DNA of 64,000 nt. Origin: UBA7359 sp038142205 (GTDB lineage: Bacteria > Pseudomonadota > Gammaproteobacteria > Eutrophobiales > Eutrophobiaceae). Below are positions 54,729-63,750 of this stretch, piece after piece; positions within the stretch are counted from its first letter, which is position 1, and every line of letters starts with the position of its first letter. The stretch covers positions 1-64,000 of the forward strand of contig JAYQJO010000001.1 of NCBI GenBank assembly GCA_038142205.1. The letters are read 5' to 3'. The translations under genes and the position numbers were made by a program. Below the pieces are notes generated by a model. The model saw only the letters and a program-made list of their open reading frames with translations, did no database searches and was not told where the DNA came from.

Positions 54729-56414
54729 TTAATTTACCGGGCTAGATTTCGTAGAAGAGCCCAGATCAGTTAGAGTCTGTTCATCTATATTAAGTTTTAA
54801 CTCATGTGTATATTCACCATCCCATAGATGATTAGAAAATTGAATAACTGTTGTTGGTGAATCGTTTTGAATTTTTTCAATTGAATTTTTTAAAATTATC
54901 CCCGGGACAATATCAAACATCTCGCCAAGAATAAGGATTTTAGGTTGTGCAAGTATTGCTGCAGCTAGATTAAGTTGAGCAATTTCACTTACTGAAAGAG
55001 GCCAGCCGCTTTCAGCAACTCGTGTATCAATGCCTTTTTCCAATTGCGAAATTATAGGCTCTAATCCTGCTGTATCAATAGCGTCGAGCAAGTTTTGTTT
55101 TTGTGCGCCATCACATTGAAAATTAAGATATTCACGAATTGTCATTGCGACTACACGTGGTTGATCCAGCATCATGATCTCTCTACGCAGTGAAACAACA
55201 GGTAATGAATGCGCATCTATACCACCTATTACAAAAAAACCGCTTTCAGGTGACTGTTGGCCTTTTAATAGGGTCGTTAAATATTGTTTTACGTTATATT
55301 GTTTTTCTCTTACTCGTACTCTGGCATGACTAGGAATTTCAAAACTAAGTTTAATTTTATGAGTAGCAAAATAACCGCTGACGTTAACAAATTTGATTGA
55401 AGCATCCCCATCTATTCGAGAAGCTTCATATAACGAGTCTTCACGTTCTACTTTATAAAAGTTATTTAATTCATCAATAGCACCACATAAGTCATAAAAG
55501 TACATTAGGTAGACCCCAAATTGGGAAATACCATAAAAAACAACTGATAACACCAGTTCAGCAGCAACGAGTTGACCAAGATTTAATTGACCTTGCATAA
55601 CTAGCCAACCGCCCAGACCTAACAGAATTGCGCTTCCTGCCGCATAGATAAAAAGAAAACATAATGTTTGGCTAAAGTACTGGCGGAAATGATGAATATG
55701 TTGCTGAACATAATTCTTTGTAAATTCATCTGTCTTCTTTAATGCGGATACAATTTGGTGTTCAGATTTATAAAACCCATCCGAGCTGCCAAGTTCTTCC
55801 AACCAGGCGGCTGTTGCATGTTTACTATGTGAAAGTTCAACTGCACTTAAAGCAGCTCTTTTTCCCCAGCTTATCCAGATTACCCAAAGCAGTAATATAA
55901 TAGAGATGTTAAAGATTAAAAAATAAGGGTGATAAAGCGATACGACAATGAATCCGACTATAGCTTGTAAAACAATGGTGAATCCGCCAACAAGCAAACT
56001 GGGCATCATTTTTTGTACGATGATAATGTCAAAGTAACGGTTAAATAAGTCTCTTTTACCCGCATTATCGAAGTAGGGGTCTATAGCATAAATCGTTCTC
56101 AAAGCTATTTCAGAAACCATCCGAGAATAAAATCTTCGACTGAAAATATCCATTAAATGAATTCGTAAGGCGACTAAAAGCGAGGCAAAAACTAACAATG
56201 CAAATAGTGTAAAGGATAAAACAAATAGCGGCGTTCTAAGACCGATATTTGCAACGGTGTTTACCAGCATCTGAACGGTAATCGGTGTTGCCAATGACAA
56301 CAAACTAATTCCTAATCCATAGACGATAGCAAGAAAATAATATTGACGTTCTCCAGACAGTATGGAGAACATAATTCGAAGCAGTTCGCTGAAAGTTAAT
56401 TTTGTATCAGTCAA
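54729..56414 (-). CDS. ABC exporter subunit with a degenerate nucleotide-binding domain
   Basis: 561 residues, fused membrane and ATPase domains as in type I secretion exporters (six helices within residues 1-310). All ATPase motifs have changed. The Walker A site at about 364-376 reads RVREKQYNVKQYL instead of GPSGSGKST. The signature is LSVSEIAQ instead of LSGGQ. Walker B is ILILGEMF, with the Asp before the catalytic Glu replaced by Gly. The fold appears kept (SLRREIMMLDQP matches the Q-loop region), and the frame is open throughout. ATP hydrolysis by this chain alone is unlikely. It heads an operon with the adaptor and TolC-like genes, and no catalytic partner is encoded next to it. Confidence 0.85.
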   Translation of the reverse strand: MTDTKLTFSELLRIMFSILSGERQYYFLAIVYGLGISLLSLATPITVQMLVNTVANIGLRTPLFVLSFTLFALLVFASLLVALRIHLMDIFSRRFYSRMVSEIALRTIYAIDPYFDNAGKRDLFNRYFDIIIVQKMMPSLLVGGFTIVLQAIVGFIVVSLYHPYFLIFNISIILLLWVIWISWGKRAALSAVELSHSKHATAAWLEELGSSDGFYKSEHQIVSALKKTDEFTKNYVQQHIHHFRQYFSQTLCFLFIYAAGSAILLGLGGWLVMQGQLNLGQLVAAELVLSVVFYGISQFGVYLMYFYDLCGAIDELNNFYKVEREDSLYEASRIDGDASIKFVNVSGYFATHKIKLSFEIPSHARVRVREKQYNVKQYLTTLLKGQQSPESGFFVIGGIDAHSLPVVSLRREIMMLDQPRVVAMTIREYLNFQCDGAQKQNLLDAIDTAGLEPIISQLEKGIDTRVAESGWPLSVSEIAQLNLAAAILAQPKILILGEMFDIVPGIILKNSIEKIQNDSPTTVIQFSNHLWDGEYTHELKLNIDEQTLTDLGSSTKSSPVN

Positions 56415-56588
56415 TTTGTTTCAGATTTAATTTGAAATAATTAATTTAAGTATAGGTATATAAAAATAGTATTATATATCATTATGATAAATTTGGTGTC
56501 ATAAATATGGGATGCTTCTTATGAAGTATGGACAACAACGGCGGGCACATACATATAATTAAAGTAATATATTTAGATGAGACTTTGA

Positions 56589-56819
56589 TTAATTCCACGG
56601 AAAATAAAAACAGATATTAAAAATCATCAAGGGTAATTTAATGTCATGGTTAGCTTTATTTAATACAAGGGTATAGCACATCTTAATATTGACATTGATG
56701 TGTCTCGTAAGTTCTTGGACCGCACGAATGTCATAACCGTTTTTTAATAAATTGATAGTAGGCAATGTCTCAGCGGGCCGATAAGAAACAGAATGATAGC
56801 TGATATTTAATTTTCGCAT
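56589..56819 (-). pseudogene. tyrosine recombinase (integrase) C-terminal remnant
   Basis: The 76-residue frame contains LLKNGYDIRAVQELTRHINV and then CYTLVLNKANHDIKLPL. This closely follows the C-terminal box of integron-type and related tyrosine recombinases, where the sequence is LLExGYDIRTVQELLGHxDV ... YTHVLNxGGxGVRSPL. The conserved Tyr is present in CYTLVLN. The preceding Arg-His of the active site seems to lie out of frame (RHCLLSI just upstream), so the gene is a decayed fragment. No other part of an element is seen nearby. Confidence 0.65.
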
Positions 56820-56878
56820 ACACCATAGGTGTGAAAACCCTCTGACCCAAAGGGCTTCCTCTACAACAAATACAATAA

Positions 56879-57780
56879 TTAGTTATCATCAGAGAACAGT
56901 AACTCGCGTGCTGCTTCAATCGTATTGAAAATAACGGGATGAGTGATTTTTCGCTCAATAGAAATAGCATAGAAATTTTCTTTAACTTCATCAACGCTAC
57001 CTATTGTTTTGACATTATACTGTTTCTCTACTTGTTTCCCGATTGCAGCAGGCGCAATAAAAAGACCGGCTCCTTCTTGCCCAAAAAATTTCATAAGTGC
57101 ACTGTCATCAAATTCAGCCACGATCCTCGGGTGAATACGAAGTTTATCTAGCCATTTATCGATAGCAGAGCGCAACTGATTACCACTACTAGGTAATAAT
57201 AGGGGGCCCCATTTAAGCAATAAGGAAAATCATCTTCCAACTTTTTTTCTAGTTCTTTCGTAGCAAAGAAACTAATCGCACACTCGCCAAGTTTATGACT
57301 AAAACCACGTGTACTGATTGACGGTGGTATGGGGCGATCAGCCAGCACCAAGTCTAAGCGATGTAAAGCCAACTCTGCTAACAGAGTATCGATACCTGCT
57401 TCACGGCAAATCATGCGCACGGGCTCATCCATATGAAGGGCGGGCTGAAGGATACGGTGCGCTATTGACTTAGGCAATACATCAACTACTCCCACTCTAA
57501 ACACTTGTGGTCGTCCAGCTGGTAAATGATGTATGACTTCTTCTAATTCTCCGCCGAGTGAAAAAATTTCATCGGCATAACTTAAAACCAAACGTCCATC
57601 TTCGGTTAGTTTTAAATTACGTCCTACCCGGATAAATAGCTCTACTTCAAGAGAATCTTCCAACAAAGTTAATTGTCCGCTGATGGTCTGCGGAGTTAAA
57701 TGAAGGCGCTCACCTGCACGGGCTACGCCTCCCTCTTTGGCTACAATCCAGAAATAATATAGATGTTTATAGTTGATCAT
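56879..57780 (-). CDS. nhaR: NhaR-like LysR regulator, frame shifted once
   Basis: 300 residues after repair. I chose the ATG at 57780 (MINYKHLYYFWIVAKEGGVA) with GAGG 8 nt upstream; this is the NhaR start. HTH region LHLTPQTISGQLTLLEDSLE. The frame breaks at GGGGGCCCC (57202-57210); one more base gives LNGAPLLLPSSGNQLRSAI and joins the second part. NhaR activates the Na+/H+ antiporter gene nhaA and stress genes in E. coli; no nhaA is in this window. It is divergent from the hpf-like gene. Confidence 0.86.
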
Positions 57781-57898
57781 CACTATTCCTCGATTCGAAA
57801 AATACGAACAATAACTAAAATATAATCGAATTTTATTTGTTTTTAAACCTCTATAGCATACCTCCCGATGAAACAACCTAAAAAACTGGAGATGGATT

Positions 57899-58241
57899 AT
57901 GCAGATTAAAGTATTAACGCGTCATTTCACTTTGACTAAGGCATTACAGAACTATACTGAACGTCGACTTCGTTTTGCACTGAGCAGCTTATGATCATAT
58001 CCGAAATATCATTGTGCGCTTGTCTGACATCAACGGTTCTCGTGGTGGAGCTGGTAAGCGTTGTCATATACAAGTCGTATCGGATGGTATGCCTGACTTG
58101 ATAATTGAAGATACTCAGGCCGACCTCTATATCGCCATCAAGAATGCTACAGATTGTACTCGGCGTACTTTCCAGCGTCGAATTGAACGTAAACAACGCT
58201 CATTCCGACAGGCTGCTTCATTTAACTTTGGTTTTTCTTGA
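57899..58241 (+). CDS. HPF/RaiA-family ribosome hibernation protein, frame shifted once
   Basis: About 113 residues after repair. ATG 57899 has GGAG upstream. The first frame reads MQIKVLTRHFTLTKALQNYT and stops at 57994. One base fewer at 57989-57990 gives LSSYDHIRNIIVRLSDINGS and continues through RGGAGKRCHIQVV to a basic C-terminus ending at 58241. HPF/RaiA proteins bind the 30S decoding site and inactivate ribosomes under stress. It is divergent from nhaR with a shared 118-bp promoter region. Confidence 0.8.
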
Positions 58242-58567
58242 TTTATATATGAATCAAACTGATAGTCGTACGTAATATGAACAGTCTGTCACAATTACAT
58301 CGAATCACAGGCGAACCAGTTCACTTAGTACAAATAAGGTAATTTGAAATACCTTTACGCTGCTGTCTATGAGCTTGTATTCAGTGTATTGGTTGCCGAT
58401 GTTTCAATAATGCTTAAGCTTCCTTATTCAGGGTTGATGATTACCCTTAATAGATAACTGTGACGTTATAATAGAATTGATAGGATAATGTCCGCTTTTT
58501 GCCGATAAATGACATGAGCCTTTAAAATTAAATTACAAATCTGGGCACTATAAATTATAGTATTAGA
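58242..58567. other. gene-free stretch after the hpf-like gene
   Basis: 326 bases, mixed composition. A 21-codon frame from ATG 58278 (MNSLSQLHRITGEPVHLVQI) has no ribosome site and matches nothing I know. I see no terminator with a T run, no tRNA and no long inverted repeat. The promoter of the following gene is presumably here. Confidence 0.5.
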
Positions 58568-59743
58568 ATGAATTCCGATAATTTCTATGCCGACTTAGCT
58601 ATCACGAAAGAGTTTTCGGACATAGCCGATCTATCACATTATGTCCCCTTGCCCGATGACTGGAGTGCCGGTGTTTCTGATGTAAAGAATTCGACTATTG
58701 CAATTAATAATGGTGAATATAAAGCCGTTAACATTACTGGTGTTTCGGTTATTACTTCTATTTTAAATGTGCTTAAACCTTTATCCGTTCCTTATATTTT
58801 TGGTGGTGATGGGAGTTCTTTATGTGTTCCTGATAATGTATTGGATAAGGTCAAAGATGCATTGGTTGCAACTAAAGAAATGAGCGTTGTGCAATTTGGC
58901 CTGGAGTTACGTATTGGTGTTGTGCCTGTTTGTGAGATACGTAAAGCAGGTTATGACATTCTTGTTAGTAAACAAGAAGTATCAGAGCATTATACGCAAG
59001 CGGCTTTTGCCGGTGGTGGTTTGGAGTATGCCGAGAATGTAATTAAAGAGGATGGCAAAAAAAGTGACTTTAGAATAGAAAGTAAAACATCGATAGAACC
59101 TGACTACACAGGTTTGGAATGCCGTTGGGAAAATGTGCCGAGTAAGCACGGTGAAACAATCTCGTTGATTGTTAAAGCAATGGCAGATAATCAAGATGAT
59201 GAATACAGAATTTATACCGAAATAATAAATAAGGTAGATGAAATTTATGGCAATGAATCAAGCTCGCGACCTGTTTATGAAGAAGGGTTAAAACTAACTT
59301 TAAGTAATAACTTGTTAAAGTATGAAACGATGGTACGAACCTTCGGTAAAAACATGTCTGAGTTATTTTTGTATAAACTAAAAATTCGAGTCCAGGCTTT
59401 GCTAGGATTTATTTTAATGTCTAGGAAAACTAAAACTGGAGATACAGACTGGGGTGAATACAAATCTACCTTTGTAAAAAATACAGATTATCGGAAGTTT
59501 GATGGTGTTTTAAGACAAGTGTTGTCCGGTAATAAACAACAAAGAGAAATACTGGATCAATATTTAAATGAACGGTACAAAAAAGGTGAATGTTTTTATG
59601 GTATTCATGTTTCTAAATCGGCATTGGTGACTTGTATGATTAATAATTACAGTGATCAACATTTTCACTTTATTGACGGTGCCGATGGTGGTTATGCAAT
59701 GGCCGCAACGATGATGAAGCAACAACTAAAAAGTAATCCCTAG
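58568..59743 (+). CDS. DUF3095 family protein (class III cyclase-like)
   Basis: 391 residues. It starts FYADLAITKEFSDIADLSHY and continues with PLPDDWSAGVSDVKNSTIAI and IFGGDGSSLCVP, the conserved core of DUF3095. The core resembles a nucleotidyl cyclase/GGDEF fold, with D in VSDV and GGDG as likely metal positions. Whether it makes a cyclic nucleotide is not known. It converges on, and overlaps by 4 bp, the kinase-HDOD gene. Confidence 0.82.
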   Translation: MNSDNFYADLAITKEFSDIADLSHYVPLPDDWSAGVSDVKNSTIAINNGEYKAVNITGVSVITSILNVLKPLSVPYIFGGDGSSLCVPDNVLDKVKDALVATKEMSVVQFGLELRIGVVPVCEIRKAGYDILVSKQEVSEHYTQAAFAGGGLEYAENVIKEDGKKSDFRIESKTSIEPDYTGLECRWENVPSKHGETISLIVKAMADNQDDEYRIYTEIINKVDEIYGNESSSRPVYEEGLKLTLSNNLLKYETMVRTFGKNMSELFLYKLKIRVQALLGFILMSRKTKTGDTDWGEYKSTFVKNTDYRKFDGVLRQVLSGNKQQREILDQYLNERYKKGECFYGIHVSKSALVTCMINNYSDQHFHFIDGADGGYAMAATMMKQQLKSNP

Positions 59744-61557
59744 GCATTCACAGCTTTCTTTTCTTCTGTAATATCTACCGTGTCCGTTTCTAATGCGGCT
59801 TCAACTTTATAGGCGAAACTCTCCAGATATTTACAGAAAACACTGTCATTATAATTAACACCTAATTCCGGTGCGAGTTCAGAAAACTTTTTTGCAACAG
59901 CGGTTGTTAATTGAGCCAGTGTACTAATTTCCTCTTTAAAGATACTTTCATGTCGGTCAAAAAATATATTCATTTCCATAATTAAATCGTTGCCCAAGTT
60001 GTTTGTTGTAACAAGTTCACACAGCTCATTCGCATAGTTCGCTAAGTGTCTTAATGTCTCCTCTGTATTTTGTGGTGTTTGTAGTGTTTCGGGTGGTAAC
60101 TTGGCCATACAGTTAATTATTCTTTCCGGAAAATTCCATTTCCTTGCCACAGCCATTCCCAGTTTGGAACTTGTTGTCGATAGAACTACACGCTCAGCTA
60201 TTTGTGGTTTTTCACCTTTCTTAATTAATTGTTTTATGTCTTCGTATTCATCCGGTAAATAAAAAACAAGTAAATGTACGCCAAGTTTATGAAACAATGC
60301 ACAAATAAAAGCTTCTTCAGAAAGTGAGCGTTTAATGGAGAGCGCAATATGTCTGGCAATTAAACCGGCAATAAAGGACGTGACAATCACATCTTGTAAT
60401 TCACTGTTTTTGTTTTCTACTTGTTTAAATAAAAGTAGTCCATTACAAATCATGCGCACCAGTTTTAATCCTAATCGGGAGACAGCATGTTTTACCGTCG
60501 TTACACCTCCGGCACCGCGATCAAAGATCACAGAGTTGGCGATTTTTAATATGCGATTAGTTAAACTGTAATCACGGATGATAACTGCGCCGAGCTTATT
60601 AAAGTCTGTATTGGATGATTCATCTGTTAGTTCATTTAACTTGGCGATGCTTGCAGAGCAAGCAGGAAATTCAGGGCGACGTTGTAAGCGACGTAATAAA
60701 AATGCTACAGATAATTCGCCTTTTTCTTCATCTTTTTGTATGGAAGTAATATCGATTAATACAGGCAGGAGTTCGATTGCTGATTGAATACGGTGTTTTG
60801 GATTAACATTAAGCATGTCACGAATAGTGGCTATCACCTCAGGTCTAATGCCCAGATGTTGTAAAGTGCCCCAATCAATGTCTGCATTTTTAACTGATGT
60901 GATAATGTCATCGTCATTTATTGAAATAGCTGACTTACCCGTCAACAACTCATAGTAAATTAAACCCAGTGTGTAGATATCCGACGCAGGCGACAGGTCT
61001 GTACCTGATACATGTTCGGGTGTCATGTATTTTGGTGTGCCTGCGGCTGTTGTTCTTTTTGTTGAAGTATCGGCATGGGCAATAATAGTGGCTAAACCAA
61101 AGTCCATAACTCGACAACGCCCTTCTTTATCGATCATAACGTTACGTGGTGATAAATCGAGATGCATGATATTTTGTTCATGCGCTGTCTTTAATGCTGA
61201 AGTAATACTATTAATAATCGATAAGGCTTCTTTTTCGTTACAGCGCCCTTTTTCCTTCAAATGATCGCTCAGCGTTATACCGTCAACGTATTCGAATATC
61301 AGTAATGGCATACCGTTGTAGCTTGTTGCTTCATAAAGTTGAACAATATTCGGATGAGAAAATCTCGCAGTAAAACGCGCTTCATTAATTATTTCCTGCG
61401 AACCGGATCGAGTGCCTGAATTTGGTTTAATTAATTTCAAAGCAACGTGACGTTCGAGTTCCTGATCCCAAGCCAGATAGACTTTGCCTTGCATGCCTTC
61501 GCCAAGACGTTTTTTTATCTTAAATCGAGCCAATGTTTTATTCGCTGTCTGAGTCAT
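59740..61557 (-). CDS. Ser/Thr kinase fused to an HDOD domain
   Basis: 605 residues. A kinase domain at about 11-265 (GEGMQGKVYLAWDQ loop, VALKLI lysine, MDFGLAT, GTPKYMTPEHVSG) is followed by an HDOD domain at about 290-510 (RDYSLTNRILKIANSVIF, VKHAVSRLG). There is no membrane segment. The catalytic loop reads HLDLSPRN rather than HRDLKPxN, so the Arg of HRD and the following Lys are both replaced while the catalytic Asp stays. HDOD domains are common in signalling proteins that control biofilm or motility. It may read signals together with the kinase at 39700. Confidence 0.88.
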   Translation of the reverse strand: MTQTANKTLARFKIKKRLGEGMQGKVYLAWDQELERHVALKLIKPNSGTRSGSQEIINEARFTARFSHPNIVQLYEATSYNGMPLLIFEYVDGITLSDHLKEKGRCNEKEALSIINSITSALKTAHEQNIMHLDLSPRNVMIDKEGRCRVMDFGLATIIAHADTSTKRTTAAGTPKYMTPEHVSGTDLSPASDIYTLGLIYYELLTGKSAISINDDDIITSVKNADIDWGTLQHLGIRPEVIATIRDMLNVNPKHRIQSAIELLPVLIDITSIQKDEEKGELSVAFLLRRLQRRPEFPACSASIAKLNELTDESSNTDFNKLGAVIIRDYSLTNRILKIANSVIFDRGAGGVTTVKHAVSRLGLKLVRMICNGLLLFKQVENKNSELQDVIVTSFIAGLIARHIALSIKRSLSEEAFICALFHKLGVHLLVFYLPDEYEDIKQLIKKGEKPQIAERVVLSTTSSKLGMAVARKWNFPERIINCMAKLPPETLQTPQNTEETLRHLANYANELCELVTTNNLGNDLIMEMNIFFDRHESIFKEEISTLAQLTTAVAKKFSELAPELGVNYNDSVFCKYLESFAYKVEAALETDTVDITEEKKAVNA

Positions 61558-61716
61558 TAACCTGCTTTATTTTCTGTTCGATGCTTAAACGAGCATAATC
61601 CATAGCGTTATATCGGCATTTTTTATCAAATACTTAGCAATTTTTTGTAGAATAAAGCTGATTTTTTACTGCTATGAGAAAAGTGTAGAGAATACGATGA
61701 GTATGATTTTATTAGA

Positions 61717-63111
61717 TTAATGAGTTCTTCTAATTTTGAATTTTCGTCCCTTAATTTTACCATTCGATAGCGTTTCCAATGCTTTATTCGCGACTGCCTG
61801 TTCGACTGCGACATAAGCGTATTTATCGAATATATCGATTTTGCCAATCTGTTTACCGGAAATTGTCTTATTCGCCGTTAGCGCACCTAAAATATCGCCA
61901 GCACGAACTTTATCTTTACGGCCGCCATTGATACCGAAAGTTACCATTGGTGGATAGAACTTCTCATGTTGATTTGTTTTCAGGTTTGACGTTTTTTCAA
62001 TGACAACAGGCTGATTTGTAAACGCTTCTATTTTTTCCAGTCTAAATTTTTCTGAAGGTAGAAATAAACTTAAAGCCAAACCCTGACTACCGGCGCGACC
62101 GGTTCGACCAATCCTATGAATATGCACTTCGGGATCAGGTGATAATTCAAAATTAATTACAGCAGATAATTCTTTAATATCCAGCCCACGTGCAGCAACA
62201 TCAGTCGCAACTAAGATAGAACTGCTTTTATTAGAAAATTGAACAATGACTTGATCGCGTTCCCGTTGTTCCAGATCACCATGTAAGGAACAAACATGAA
62301 AATCCTGTTTTGATAAAACATCAAGTAGTTCCTGACATTGTTGTTTCGTATTACAAAAAACAATACTGGACTCTGGTCTATAGTGTTTTATTAAAGTAAC
62401 TAATGTTTGGCTTCGTTGTCCTGCGTCTACTTCATAGAACAGTTGTTTAATATCGTTATCGTCATGTACAGATTCAACATGAACATCAATCGGATTGTTT
62501 TGAATTTTATGACTGATTTTTTTAATCTGTTCAGGGTAAGTAGCAGAAAATAATAAGCTTTGTTTTTGTTTTGGTGTTTTATTAATAACGCGCATAATCT
62601 CGTCATAAAAACCCATGTCTAACATGCGATCGGCCTCATCCAAAACCAGTGTGTTTAAAGCATTTAGTTTTAAACTATCTTTATCAAGATGTTTTAATAC
62701 TCTCCCCGGGGTGCCGACGACAATATGCGGTGGGTGCTCCAATGAAGCTAATTGCGGCAACATCGGTTTGCCGCCACATAATGTGACCAGTTTTGTATTC
62801 GGTATTGCACGTGCGAAACGACGGATTTCTGTACTGACCTGTTCTGCCAGTTCGCGTGTTGGACAAAGTACCAAAGACTGTACTTGATAATTTTTTGTAT
62901 CGATTTTACTCAGTAAACCGATTGCAAAAGCAGCTGTTTTACCGCTGCCAGTTTTAGCTTGTGCAAGTAAGTCTTTCCCTTCAAGAATTGCGGGAAGACT
63001 TTGTGCCTGTATGGGTGTCATTTCCTTAAAACTCAATGCAGCAATGTTATCTAGCATCTCAGGCGATAAATTTAGAGAAGAGAAGTTTGCTGAAGAATCA
63101 GGGGTGTCCAT
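61717..63111 (-). CDS. dbpA: DEAD-box RNA helicase DbpA
   Basis: 464 residues. Motifs are complete: Q motif region KEMTPIQAQSLP, AKTGSGKT, PTRELAEQ, DEADRMLD, SAT, RGLD and HRIGRTGR. The C-terminal 75 residues (KDKVRAGDILGALTANKTIS) form the DbpA RNA-binding domain, which recognises hairpin 92 of 23S rRNA in E. coli. It acts in large-subunit assembly. Confidence 0.93.
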   Translation of the reverse strand: MDTPDSSANFSSLNLSPEMLDNIAALSFKEMTPIQAQSLPAILEGKDLLAQAKTGSGKTAAFAIGLLSKIDTKNYQVQSLVLCPTRELAEQVSTEIRRFARAIPNTKLVTLCGGKPMLPQLASLEHPPHIVVGTPGRVLKHLDKDSLKLNALNTLVLDEADRMLDMGFYDEIMRVINKTPKQKQSLLFSATYPEQIKKISHKIQNNPIDVHVESVHDDNDIKQLFYEVDAGQRSQTLVTLIKHYRPESSIVFCNTKQQCQELLDVLSKQDFHVCSLHGDLEQRERDQVIVQFSNKSSSILVATDVAARGLDIKELSAVINFELSPDPEVHIHRIGRTGRAGSQGLALSLFLPSEKFRLEKIEAFTNQPVVIEKTSNLKTNQHEKFYPPMVTFGINGGRKDKVRAGDILGALTANKTISGKQIGKIDIFDKYAYVAVEQAVANKALETLSNGKIKGRKFKIRRTH

Positions 63112-63125
63112 GTATAGTCATCACT

Positions 63126-63599
63126 TTATAATAATAAGTTGTCATCAATTTTATGAAACACATTCGCTGATTCAATTAGATTTTTTGCAGTCAGCTCAAG
63201 CACACCATAAACTTCTGTCGTAACGTCATAATCATTTTTAATCTTTTCCAGTAATAAACCAAAGTCACCATCACCGGATAATAAAATAACGGTATCGACT
63301 TCTTTCGCCGCTTCCATTACATCAATAGTAATGCCGACATCCCAATCACCTTTAGCAGAACCATCAGCTCGTTGAATAAATGGTTTGAGTTTAACGGTAT
63401 AACCAATGTGCTTTAATGCATCCTGAAACTTTATTTGATTATCATCGCCGCGGTGTGTCGCATACGCATTGGCAATAACAATATCACCTTCATTACTAAC
63501 AGTTTCCCAGAGTTTTCTGTAATTGAATTGACGAGAGAAAGTATCACGAGAGGTGTAGTAGATATTCTGTACGTCAACAAAAAGAGCAATTTTCTTCAC
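63126..63599 (-). CDS. NYN-domain protein (LabA/DUF88-like)
   Basis: 157 residues. The PIN-like fold is seen as KKIALFVDVQNIYY at the start, KGDWDVGITIDVMEAA in the middle and LLSGDGDFGLLLEKI near the end, giving the acidic residues expected for a nuclease. Such proteins probably cleave RNA. It lies 14 bp upstream of dbpA in the same direction, so the two are an RNA-metabolism pair. Confidence 0.88.
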   Translation of the reverse strand: MKKIALFVDVQNIYYTSRDTFSRQFNYRKLWETVSNEGDIVIANAYATHRGDDNQIKFQDALKHIGYTVKLKPFIQRADGSAKGDWDVGITIDVMEAAKEVDTVILLSGDGDFGLLLEKIKNDYDVTTEVYGVLELTAKNLIESANVFHKIDDNLLL

Positions 63600-63750
63600 G
63601 AGTATTTAATAAATGAATGTTTCCCTATGATAGAGCATAACACGGCAAACAACAGTTTTCGGGCATCCTGTAAATTTCTTTCGAAGAAATGAATATAAAG
63701 CTATCCAGAATGAAATCGGTCACTATAATGTGCCGCTTCGGAGGAATGAC

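Noticed and set aside
57936..58196. An 86-residue minus-strand frame opposite the hpf-like gene
   Set aside because: It is the shadow of the hpf-like coding sequence, which is recognisable on the plus strand after one base is removed.
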